DNA of 61,089 nt from CAZCDS01 sp964497585 (GTDB lineage Bacteria; Desulfobacterota; Desulfomonilia; Desulfomonilales; Desulfomonilaceae): positions 1-61,089 of the forward strand of contig CAZCDS010000040.1 of assembly GCA_964497585.1 (NCBI GenBank). The letters run 5' to 3'. Positions 9,392-19,452 of this stretch are shown piece by piece. Position numbers and translations under genes: made by a program. Within the stretch, counting starts at the first letter, position 1. Every line of letters starts with the position of its first letter. The notes below the pieces were generated by a model. The model searched no databases. It was not told the origin of the DNA and worked only from the letters and a program-made list of their open reading frames with translations.

Positions 9392-10038
9392 AATACCAAT
9401 GCGGTTTCAGATGGGTGACAAAATTGTGATAGCAGTTCACCGTGAACTCGGTAACCTATTGGAAGTACCGAATCCTATCTTGACCGAATCGTAGTGGGAA
9501 AAAACAGGCTCTTGATGATCTTCTGCTCCGTCGTCAGCCGGCATCCCTCCTTCAAAATTCCGACTGCTTATAGCAGAAATGTCAGATGAAGCCTTAACTA
9601 AAACAGCTCCAGGGATCGCGCCATGTCTTGCCAGCGGCGATCCCACACTCAGCCACCCTCCTTCAGAGAATTCAGCCGAGACGGGGCAACGCTTCGTGAA
9701 GAGACTGTTTTCATGGAACTATGAGGTACTTTGCCCGGTATGCTCCGAAGAAAGAGCCGATCCCTTCCGACTTTGTCTCATCTTCACCTCAGCACAGTAA
9801 CCCGGGAGTTCCTGTCGGCCTGCTGACCCATATCCTTGATTTAGACTCCCTTTGAGGACGCAGTTGCGAGCGGGGACGGGTCGGCAGGAAGACCGCGAAG
9901 GCCAGGACCGCAGAAAAATGTGTCACAACGGCCCACGATGTGAGAATACTATCGTGGGAGAATGGCTTCAATCAGATGAGGCCGCCCCGACTCGTCTACC
10001 AAAATCACCTGCGTCGCGAATCGTCGTGGAGGGAATCG
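9392..10038. other. Intergenic region upstream of the repeat-protein operon
   Basis: About 650 bases with no gene that can be supported. It must hold the promoter of the large operon that follows, but no clear -35/-10 pair could be picked. The last ten bases include TGGAGGGA, the ribosome binding site of the first TPR-CHAT gene. Confidence 0.4.
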
Positions 10039-13000
10039 ATGAAGCGAGTGACTGCCGTGCTCGGACTCCTTCTTCTTGCACTCTTTCTTCTACCGCATCC
10101 CGTTCTGTCTCAGGACAAGGACCAGGCCACCGCGCTCTTTGCCGAAGCCAAGAAGCTCCAGGAAAAGGCCCAATCCAGAGAGGACCTCCAGAAGGCGCTG
10201 AACAAATACCAACAGGCATTGAAGATTTTCTCGGCGACTGGACTCGACGAGCAGAAGGGGAAGGCGCTGAACAAGGTTGGCAAAATCTACTACACGTGGA
10301 GCCAATACAAGAAAGCATCGGAATTCTTTGAAAAGGCCCTGGCCGTGACGAAAGGAGCCGGGGACCAAAGCGGAGAAGCAGAAAGTCTCAACAATTTCGG
10401 GCTGGTGCAGAGCGCGTGGGGCCGAAACAAGAAAGCCCTCGTGTCTTTCGAAAAGGCTCTGGCCATTTCAAAGAAGGCTAAGGACAAGAGGACCAAAGCG
10501 GAAGCCCTTAACAACATCGGTCATGTGTACCAGACTACGAACCAGTACAAGAAGGCGCTGGCGTTATATGAGAAGGCTCTCCCTCTTCGAAAGCAGACTG
10601 GTGACCTGAAAGGCCAAGCCGTCACACTGAACAACATTGGCCGGCTCTACAGCAGTTGGAGCAGGTACGACCTGGCCCTTGGTTACTACAAGAGGTCGCT
10701 GGCCATAACAAAGAAAATCGGCGACGCGAACGGAGAGGCAACAAGCCTCTGGAGCATTGGCAGGATTAACGATTCGAGATCCAACTACGACAGGGCGCTC
10801 GATTTCTATGAGAAAGCCCAGAGAATCTTCGCGAGGCTCGGCTGCCGGTGGGGGGAAGCGGGAACTCTACGAAGCATTGCAGGCGTAAACTGGCGTCGCG
10901 GCAATTACGGTGAGGCCCTACGACTCCACCAGACTTCCCTGGAGATTGCGAAAAGAATCGGAGACACGATGGGCCAAGGTTGGTCGCTCACTGGGATTGG
11001 CTTGGCTTACAAGTCTATGGGCAAATACAAGGCAGCACTGAAGTACTATGAGATGGCCGGGTCGGTCTATGGACGGCTTGGATCCCTCCTGAATGAGGGC
11101 ATTGTTCAGAATAACATCGGCCGGACGTATGCTGCCCAGGGACTGCATCGAAAGGCTCTGCAACACTATCGAAAAGCCATCGAGATCTACGTCAAGATCG
11201 GCGCAAAGAAAGAGCGGGGAACAACTCTGGACAACATGGCTCAGGCTCATGCGGAATTGTCCGAATACGATGAGGCACTGCAGCTGTATGATGAGACCCT
11301 GGGTTTGAGGAGAACGATCGGTGACCCTTGGGGTGAGGCAGTCACGCTCAACAACATCGCTATGGTCTACGGGTACAAGGGCGAGTACCAAAGGGCGTTG
11401 GGAAACTATGAGAAAGCCGCGATTGTTTTCAGGGACTTAGGCGCCCAGAAAGACTTGGCAGCGACGCTCAGCAACATCGGCTCAGTTTATCAGCACTTCG
11501 GGAAGAACAAGCGGGCTCTACATTACCATGAGAAATCGTTGGCTATCAGTCGACGGATCGGAGACTTTCGCGGGCAGGGTGTTTCTTTACACAACATCGC
11601 AGAAACCCATAAGGCGATTGGTCGGTTCAAAACCGCAATGAAAGACTATGAAAGAGCGCTGGCCATAGAAAGCCGGATCGGGGATCTGGCCGGACAAGCC
11701 TCCACTCTCGGACAAATGGCGTCCGTTTACGGCAATTGGGGGCAGTACCGTAAACAACTGAAAGTCCTGCAAAGGTCGTTGGAAATGGCCAGGAAACTGG
11801 GAGACTCTAGAGGAGAAGGTATCAGACGGAACGACATCGGCTTTGCATATACCACCATGGGTGAATATGCTAAAGCTTTGGATTACTATCAGAAAGCCCT
11901 TGTAATCTTCACTGGAATCGGTGACTTGAAGCAAAAGGGCGTTACGCTTAGCAATATAGGAGTGGTCTACGACAATCTCGGCAAATACAGAATTGCCTTG
12001 ACCCATTACGCGAAATCCCTGGCCATCAGTAGGAAGATACGCGATGGGCATGGCGAAGGTGTAACGTTGAACAACATAGGAGAGGTCCACCGGAAGCTCG
12101 GTCAGTACAATAAGGCTCTTTCTAACTACAATAAGGCTCTGGCGATCCACAGGAAGATCAACGATGTACCTGGCGAGGGCGTCGCGCTGATGAACATCGC
12201 ACTAGTCTACGACAATTTGGGGCAATACCGGAAGGCTCTCGCCCAGTACGAACAGTCCCTTGCGATCCGCAGAAAGACAAATGATGTGAATGGCGAGGGG
12301 GCGACACTGAACAACATGGCAGTCGTTTACCACAATCTCGGTCAATACAAGAAGGCACTTGCCCACTACCAGCAATCCCTGCAGATCCGCAGGAAGATCG
12401 GTGACGTGAGCGGCGAAGAGGTGACGCTGAGCAATATCGCCGGTATTTGTAGCGACCTCGGCGAGCACGAGAAGGCGCTGAGACTTTTCAGAGAGGCCCT
12501 CAAGATCGAGAAGAGGATCGGGGTGCCGCACGACGACACAGAAGATTCCATCGGAAATGTGTACCTCGATATGGGGGATCTCCGGAGAGCGGAACCTATC
12601 CTGAGACGAACAAGGAGGTTCGTATCCCTTGGACGGCTGGCCTTGAGAAAAGGGAAGTACCGACAAGCCATAGGAGAGTTCCGGGTGCAACTGGAAGTGT
12701 CGATCAAAAACAGGAATGCCAACGGTCTCTTCTGCGGGCATGCGGGCCTCGGGCTCGCGTACGAGGGGGCAGGCGATTATGAAAAGGCGATCCGCCATTA
12801 CAAGAAAGCCATGGAGCTGACCGAGCGAATTCGGGACAGTCTGACCGAGGCCCAGCGAACCAATTTCTACGATGTGAAGATCTGGGGTATCCGGCGGATA
12901 GCGCCGTACGAGGGCCTTGCCCGAGTGCTGTTGCGTACGGGCAAGCAAGGTGAGTCCCTCAAGCGTGCCGAGGCGACCCGCGCACGATCCTTTGCTGAAG

Positions 13001-14469
13001 CCCTAAGTCACCGAGGGGGGAGGCTTTCCTCGAACGTTCCCGGAGACGTGATTGAGAAGGACCTGGAGATCAACAACCGCCTAGCCGCGCTGCTCAAGGG
13101 TCTTCAGAAAGCGCAGGAAAAGAAGAGCACGGATGCGATCGAGTCCTTCGAGAAGCAGGTGGAGAAGGCACGGGCCGAAAAGAAGGCCCACGTAGCAAGG
13201 CTGAGAAAGGACTATCCGTTCTTTGCCGCTACGAAGTATCCGCAGCCCATGGGCCTTGACGAGACCGCACTGAAAGACAACGAATGGGTCCTTGAGTATG
13301 AGGTGACCGATTCAGGGATTTGCGTCTACCTGTGCAAGGGGAAGCAGATCGTCCAAGCGCTCTTCAAACCGATGGAGAGAGAGAAGCTTGACGCGCTCGT
13401 GAGGCGGTTTCGGCAACCGCTGGAACTCAAGGCAGGGCCCGCGGCATCCAAGCTCAAAGCGTTTGATTTCTCCGCGGGGAAGGAGCTGGCTGATCTCCTG
13501 CTCGGGGACGTGCTGCCCCATCTGCCGCCGGGAAAGCCCCTAATCGTCGTGCCTGATGATTCTCTCGGGGTGCTCCCCTTTGAGATGCTCGTCCTCAACG
13601 AGGGAGGCGAAGTGCGGACGGACAAGGAGATTCCGTACGTCACTGGAGCAGACTTCTTCGGTGATCGCAATCCGATCTCGTACTATCAGTCGATCACCGC
13701 GCTGACCCTGGCTCGAACCCTCGGAAAGCAGAAGAAGCTGCAAGAGAGGCTCCTCGTGATGGCCGATCCCGTTTTCAGGCTCCAGGACGCGAGAGCTCAG
13801 AAAGCCTGGCGAGTCAAGGTGGCCCGGAAGGACAAAGAATACTACGCGGATCTCATGGTGGCTGTGGAGGAGGCCGAAGGTGGAGATTTCGTCTTCAACC
13901 GGCTCCCGCTCACAGGGGAGCTTGCCGAGAAGCTGGAGAAGATCTACCGGGACAATGCAGACATCTTCACCGGATTGAAGGCGAGCAAAGAGAACTTCCT
14001 CGGCAAGATCGCTCCCAAGCTCTCTCAATACGGAACGGTCGTGCTCGGCACCCACGGGTATTTCAACAAGGACAATCCCGGTTTCAGGGAACCAATCCTT
14101 GCGCTCACCATGGTCCCACCGGGCACAGACGGCTTCCTGCGATTGAGTGAGGTTATGGGCCTCAAGATGAACTCCGACATCGTGGCCTTGACTGCGTGCC
14201 AGACCGGCCTGGGCCGAAGGACCTCCGGTGAGGGCGTTATGGGGATGGGCCGGGCCTTCCAGTACGCCGGAGCCAAGACCGTGCTCATGAGTTTATGGTC
14301 GGTGGCCGAGTCATCATCGGTGAAACTGGTCGAGAGCTTTTTCAGACACCTCGAGGAGGGCCAGAGCAAACTGGAAGCACTGAAGCTGGCAAGGAAGGAA
14401 ATCCGGCAAGCGGGATACGATCATCCCTTCTTCTGGGCACCGTTTATTCTGGTAGGAGAGGTCAACTGA
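10039..14469 (+). CDS. Exported TPR-CHAT protein 1 (caspase-fold C-terminal domain)
   Basis: A 1476-residue protein. The start at 10039 follows TGGAGGGA and begins a clear signal peptide (MKRVTAVLGLLLLALFLLPH, cleavage probably near residue 26). Residues about 45-960 form some two dozen TPR units of about 40 residues with the recurring pattern of LNNIG, Y, KAL and YEKALAI. A charged helical segment (about 1010-1055) leads to a CHAT domain (about 1067-1476). The caspase-like dyad is present: His1339 in GTHGYF and Cys1387 in LTACQTGLG. CHAT domains are caspase-fold peptidases or their relatives, often paired with TPR sensors. An N-terminal export signal implies action outside the cytoplasm, unlike most known TPR-CHAT effectors. 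The C-terminal domain is closely similar to that of the next gene, so the pair arose by tandem duplication. Confidence 0.9.
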   Translation: MKRVTAVLGLLLLALFLLPHPVLSQDKDQATALFAEAKKLQEKAQSREDLQKALNKYQQALKIFSATGLDEQKGKALNKVGKIYYTWSQYKKASEFFEKALAVTKGAGDQSGEAESLNNFGLVQSAWGRNKKALVSFEKALAISKKAKDKRTKAEALNNIGHVYQTTNQYKKALALYEKALPLRKQTGDLKGQAVTLNNIGRLYSSWSRYDLALGYYKRSLAITKKIGDANGEATSLWSIGRINDSRSNYDRALDFYEKAQRIFARLGCRWGEAGTLRSIAGVNWRRGNYGEALRLHQTSLEIAKRIGDTMGQGWSLTGIGLAYKSMGKYKAALKYYEMAGSVYGRLGSLLNEGIVQNNIGRTYAAQGLHRKALQHYRKAIEIYVKIGAKKERGTTLDNMAQAHAELSEYDEALQLYDETLGLRRTIGDPWGEAVTLNNIAMVYGYKGEYQRALGNYEKAAIVFRDLGAQKDLAATLSNIGSVYQHFGKNKRALHYHEKSLAISRRIGDFRGQGVSLHNIAETHKAIGRFKTAMKDYERALAIESRIGDLAGQASTLGQMASVYGNWGQYRKQLKVLQRSLEMARKLGDSRGEGIRRNDIGFAYTTMGEYAKALDYYQKALVIFTGIGDLKQKGVTLSNIGVVYDNLGKYRIALTHYAKSLAISRKIRDGHGEGVTLNNIGEVHRKLGQYNKALSNYNKALAIHRKINDVPGEGVALMNIALVYDNLGQYRKALAQYEQSLAIRRKTNDVNGEGATLNNMAVVYHNLGQYKKALAHYQQSLQIRRKIGDVSGEEVTLSNIAGICSDLGEHEKALRLFREALKIEKRIGVPHDDTEDSIGNVYLDMGDLRRAEPILRRTRRFVSLGRLALRKGKYRQAIGEFRVQLEVSIKNRNANGLFCGHAGLGLAYEGAGDYEKAIRHYKKAMELTERIRDSLTEAQRTNFYDVKIWGIRRIAPYEGLARVLLRTGKQGESLKRAEATRARSFAEALSHRGGRLSSNVPGDVIEKDLEINNRLAALLKGLQKAQEKKSTDAIESFEKQVEKARAEKKAHVARLRKDYPFFAATKYPQPMGLDETALKDNEWVLEYEVTDSGICVYLCKGKQIVQALFKPMEREKLDALVRRFRQPLELKAGPAASKLKAFDFSAGKELADLLLGDVLPHLPPGKPLIVVPDDSLGVLPFEMLVLNEGGEVRTDKEIPYVTGADFFGDRNPISYYQSITALTLARTLGKQKKLQERLLVMADPVFRLQDARAQKAWRVKVARKDKEYYADLMVAVEEAEGGDFVFNRLPLTGELAEKLEKIYRDNADIFTGLKASKENFLGKIAPKLSQYGTVVLGTHGYFNKDNPGFREPILALTMVPPGTDGFLRLSEVMGLKMNSDIVALTACQTGLGRRTSGEGVMGMGRAFQYAGAKTVLMSLWSVAESSSVKLVESFFRHLEEGQSKLEALKLARKEIRQAGYDHPFFWAPFILVGEVN

Positions 14470-14582
14470 TTTTCCGGTGATTACTGTGAACGACCAGACA
14501 CGCAGTGTTTCTGTGACAGACGGACGCCGATGCTTTTCCAACATACAGACAATGACGCTGACATGAAGTTGGAGGGACAACC

Positions 14583-17500
14583 GTGAAAAAGATACTGGTC
14601 CAGGTGACCTTATTGGGTCTGGTTCTCGCGATTGTGCCGTCAATGGCACCGGCTCAGTCGAAGCAGGAAGGGATACGGCTCTTCAAGGAGGCATTAAAGC
14701 TCCAGAAAGCCGCTCACTCCGATGAAGACCGAAAACGAGCTATTGAGAAGTATGAGAAGGCGCTCAAGATCTTCGAGAAGGTCGGTTTCAAGAAGGGGAT
14801 TGCCCTCGCCGCTGGGAGTCTTGGCGCCATGTATCTAAACCAAGGTGTTTACGATATAGCCGAGTCCAACTTATTGAAGTCCCTCGCCATGGCCCGGGCG
14901 ACCAATATGTTGAAATCAGAAGGCATAGTCCTATTCAATCTTGGGCTTCTGTTCACGAAGCGGTCTGAACACGATAAGGCAGCGTCCTATTACAAGAAAT
15001 CCCTTGCGATCAGGAGAAAGGTGAAGGACCGCCGCGCGGAAGGTCACACCCTGCAGAACCTCGGTGGCGTGTACAGTGACATGGGCAAGTATGACAATGC
15101 GATATCCTACTATGAGAAGGCGCTGGCTGTCAGGAGAGAGATGAAGGACCGTCCTTGGGAAAGCGCAACCCTGAACGACCTCGGCAACGTATACGCTGAT
15201 CTCGGCCAGTATGAGAAAGCAGTGTCCATTTACGAGAAAGCGCTGGCTATCAGGCGAGAGTTGAACGACCGTGGGAACCAAGCCTTTGCCCTGCACAATC
15301 TCGGCATGGTGTACAGTAGCCTGAACAAATATGATAAGGCGGTAGAATGTTACGAGAAGGCCCTTGAAATCAGGAGAGAGTTCAAGGACAGCAGCGGCGA
15401 AGCCCAGACACTGAACTGCCTTGGGGTCGTGTACATGGAATGGGGCCGGTATGATAAGGCAGCGAAATTCTACCAGAAATCTCTGGCGATAGCAAGGGAG
15501 CTAAGAAGGCTGGGCGACGAAGGTCATGCTTTGAACAACTTGGGCATGGTCTATGCAAACTGGGGTGAATATGATAACGCAATGAAATACTACGAAAAAG
15601 CGCTCGCCATTTACAGAGAGCTGAGGAAACGTAGAGACGAAGGCTCAACGCTAAACAGCATAGGCAACGTATACGACGATTGGGGTAAGTATGATAAGGC
15701 GGTCGAATATTACGAGCAGGCGCTTTCCCTGGCCCGGCAGTACCGTAATAGGAGCGGCGAGGCAAACGCCCTCCACAACCTCGCGATGGTGTACGGCCAT
15801 TGGGCCCAATATGACAAAGCGATCTCCCTTTACGAGAAATCTCTCGCGATCGACCGCGAGCTGAAGGACCGCCGCGGCGAGGGTAGCGCCCTGAACAACC
15901 TCGCCAACGTGTACAAGGACTGCGGTGAATATGACAAGGCGGCAAAATNNNNNNNNNNNNNNNNNNNNNNNNNNNNNNNNNNNNNNNNNNNNNNNNNNNN
16001 NNNNNNNNNNNNNNNNNNNNNNNNNNNNNNNNNNNNNNNNNNNNNNNNATTACGAGCAGGCGCTTTCCCTGGCCCGGCAATACCGTGATAGGAGCGGCCA
16101 GGCGAACGCCCTCCACAACCTCGCGATGGTGTACAGCCATTGGGCTCAATATGACAAAGCGATCTCCTTCTACGAGAAGTCCCTCGTGATCAGGCGCGAG
16201 CTGAAGGACCGCCGCGGCGAGGGTAGAGCCCTGAACAACCTCGCCAACGTGTACAAGGACTGCGGTGAGTATGACAAGGCGGTCAAATATTACGAGCAGG
16301 CGCTTTCCCTGGCCCGGCAATACCGTGATAGGAGCGGCCAGGCAAACGCCCTGAACAACCTCGGTAACGTGTACAAGGACCGGGGGCAATATGACAGGGC
16401 AGTCTCCTTTTACGAGAAATCTCTAGCGATCGAACGCGAGCTGAAGAACCGTCGCGGAGAGGGCAGTACCCTGAACAGCCTCGGCCTTGTCTATGCTGAT
16501 TGGGGCGAGTATGACAAGGCGGTCAAATATTACNNNNNNNNNNNNNNNNNNNNNNNNNNNNNNNNNNNNNNNNNNNNNNNNNNNNNNNNNNNNNNNNNNN
16601 NNNNNNNNNNNNNNNNNNNNNNNNNNNNNNNNNGGACTGGGGCAAGTATAACGAGGCGGTATCATATTACGAAAATTCGCTGACTATAGAGAGGGACTTG
16701 AAAGACCGCCGGAGGGAAGGCCAAACTCTGAACAACCTCGGCCTTGTCTATGCTGATTGGGGCGAGTATGACAAGGCGGTCAAATATTACGAGCAGGCGC
16801 TTTCCCTGGCCCGGCAGTGCCGTGATCGGCGTGGCGAGGCAAACGCCCTGAACAACCTCGCCAACGTGTACAAGGACTGGGGCAAGTATAACGAGGCGGT
16901 ATCATATTACGAAAATTCGCTGACTATAAAGAGGGACTTGAAAGACCGCCGGGGGGAAGGCCAAACTCTGAACAACCTCGGCTTGGTGTACTGGGGCTGG
17001 GGCGAGTACGACAAGGCGGTCAAATATTACGAGCAGGCGCTGGCGATCAGTAGGGACACGAAGAACCGCCGGGGGGAAGGCATTGCTCTGAACTGTCTTG
17101 CCGTCACTTACAAGAACTGGGGTGAATATGGTAAGGCATTGGCTTTGTATCACGAATCACTTAACATCAGCAGAGAGCTGAGCGATCCCCGTAATGAATC
17201 GTATAGTCTTAACAATATGGCACAAATGTACAGGTCGTGGGGTCGGTACAACACGGCAGAGGCCTACTTCGATAAGTCGCTGGACCGCTGTAGAGCGGTA
17301 AAGAATCGTAACCTGGAAGGGACGGTCCTAGCAAACCTTGGGAACATGCATACCGATCGCGGTGAATATACCAAGGCTCTGATTCAATTCCGGAAATCAC
17401 TTGAGATAAACACTCTGATCGGAGTCCCTACTATTTGGCCACGTCGATGCATGGTCGGGCTTTTCCTCGACTCGGGCCAAGAAGAGAAGGCAGTGAAAGC

Positions 17501-19412
17501 TCTTTCTCAACTCGCGTCCGACTATGCTGACGCACGTGACAAGTCTGGCCTGTGGGCACTATCGGGGCGGGTGAACCTAGCCCAAGGTCACCATACAAAA
17601 GCAGGGGAATTCTATGAGAGGCTCCTCCAATCAGCGGAGACGACGCGAGACACGGACGATCTCTTTAACGCGTATACTGGTCTGGGTACGGTTTCCGAGG
17701 CGTTAGGGCAAGATACGGAAGCAGCCGATTACTTCCGAAAAGCCGTCGAGCATACAGAGAATCTCCGGTCTAGCCTTGCCAGGGCGGAAAGGGAAAAGTT
17801 TCTCGACGTGAAGATCGGTGGCTTCCGTAGGACCGCGCCCTATGAGGGTCTTGCCCGTGTGCTGATGAGGATGAACAAACCCATCGAAGCATTGGAGGGG
17901 TCCGAATACACCAAGGCCCGCGTATTTGCCGAGGCGATGTCGAGAAGGGTCGGGGGTGAGAATTTCGATGTCCCGGCAGAGGTCTTGAAGAAGGATGAAC
18001 AGATCAACGACCAACTCGCTGCCCTGAAGAAGAGCAGACAAAAGGCGTTTGAGAAGAAAAACCAGCTAACAATCAAATCCCTTGAACCTCAGATCAGAGA
18101 CCTGGAGAAGAGGCTCAAAGGCCACATCAAGATGCTCTGGGAGAAGTACCCTCTCTTTGCTGCAACGAAGTATCCGAGACCGATGCCTCTGGCAGAAAGC
18201 GCACTCAAAGGGAACGAATGGGTTCTCGCCTATGACGTGACTGACTCGGGAGTGCTGATCTACCTCACCAGAGGCAAGGAGTTGATCAAAGGACTCTTCA
18301 AGCCCATCCCGAGGAAGGAACTGGACGCCCTTGTAAGAAAGTTCAGAGAACCGATGGAGGTCGTCCCCGGCAAGGAAAGCCTCACTGAAAAGCTGAAGAG
18401 CTTTGACTTCGCTTCAGGGAGGAAGCTTGCGGAGATCCTTCTCCAGGATGTACTGGCAAAACTTCCCAAAGACACGCCGCTGATCGTGGTGCCTGATGAT
18501 TCCCTTGGGGTTCTCCCCTTTGAAATCCTCGTGCTGAATGATGCCGGAAAAGTGACTGCCGAAGGGGAGATACCCGCCATCTCAGGAGCCGAGTTTTTCG
18601 GAGACCGGAATCCCATCTCCTATTACCAGTCGATCACAGCTCTCACCCTTGCCAGGACCTACGGAAAGGGAAAAAGTCAGGGGAAGAAACTCCTGGTCAT
18701 GGCGGACCCAGTTTTCCAGCTCAGGGACGCACGCGCGCAAAAGTCAAAACCCAAGAGCAAGCTGGCCGGTGTTGAGGCCGACATGTACAAGAATCTTATG
18801 GTGGCGGTCGAGGAAGGCGAGCTGGGCACCGTCCGGTTCAACAGGCTACCAATGACAGGTGATCTGGCTCGGGAACTCTCTGAGACCTACAAGGGTGACT
18901 CAGTCGTCTTCACCGGTCTCGATGCCTCCAAGAAAAGGTTCATGGCAAACGTTGCCCCGAATCTCGCCAAGTATAGCGGCATCGTTTTCGCCACTCATGG
19001 GTACTTCGGAAAAAATCTCCCCGGTATCATGGAGCCGGTGTTGGTACTGAGCCTTGTCCCTCCCGGCACGGACGGGTACCTCCGCTTGTCAGAGGTGATG
19101 GGCCTGAAGATGAACGCGGACATGGTAGCGCTCACAGCTTGTCAGACGGGTCTTGGCCGAAGGATCTCCGGCGAAGGGGTAATGGGCATGGGCAGAGTGT
19201 TCCAGTATGCTGGGGCAGAGAGCGTGCTGATGAGCCTGTGGTCTGTGGCAGAGGCGTCATCGGTGAAGCTCGTCGAGAGCTTTTTCCGGCATCTCAAAGA
19301 GGGCAAGAGCAAGCTTGAAGCGTTGCGGCTCGCCCGAAAGGAGATCCGGGAAACAGGCTATGATCACCCATTTTTTTGGGCGCCGTTTATCCTCGTGGGT
19401 GAGGTTGATTAA
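14583..19412 (+). CDS. Exported TPR-CHAT protein 2, interrupted by two assembly gaps
   Basis: One long gene starting at 14583 (TTGGAGGGAC upstream) with a signal peptide (residues about 1-25), a very regular array of about 40-residue TPR units and a CHAT domain (from about 18180) with the dyad His at 18996 (ATHGYF) and Cys at 19140 (LTACQTG). Two 100-base N runs change the apparent frame. Comparing flanks with neighbouring 120-bp repeat units shows the first gap joins seamlessly at length zero (or a multiple of 120), and the second needs 83 bases (plus any multiple of 120). Both lengths restore a single frame, so I treat this as one intact gene of uncertain length, not three. Many repeat units are nearly identical at DNA level, indicating recent expansion or homogenisation. 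It lies 113 bases after TPR-CHAT 1 in the same direction. Confidence 0.88.
15949..16048. other. Assembly gap 1 (100 N)
   Basis: The left flank ends in GGCAAAAT and the right flank begins ATTACGAGCAGG. Joined directly they reproduce the unit boundary seen at about 15705 and 16285, so the true gap length is probably 0 or a multiple of 120 bases. Confidence 0.85.
16534..16633. other. Assembly gap 2 (100 N)
   Basis: The flanks GGTCAAATATTAC and GGACTGGGGCAAG occur 83 bases apart in the next repeat unit (about 16783-16880). This predicts a true gap of 83 bases, or 83 plus multiples of 120, and 83 also restores the reading frame. Confidence 0.8.
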
Positions 19413-19452
19413 GGCTTCGCTGAGCCTGCAACTCTATTCTGGGAGGTTGCAA

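Noticed and set aside
16049..16683. Separate short TPR genes between the N runs
   Set aside because: Frame changes are caused by the placeholder gap length; repeat comparison supports one continuous gene.
14800..17400. CRISPR-like or satellite array
   Set aside because: The periodic DNA is a coding TPR array (120 bases per unit, no spacers), not CRISPR.
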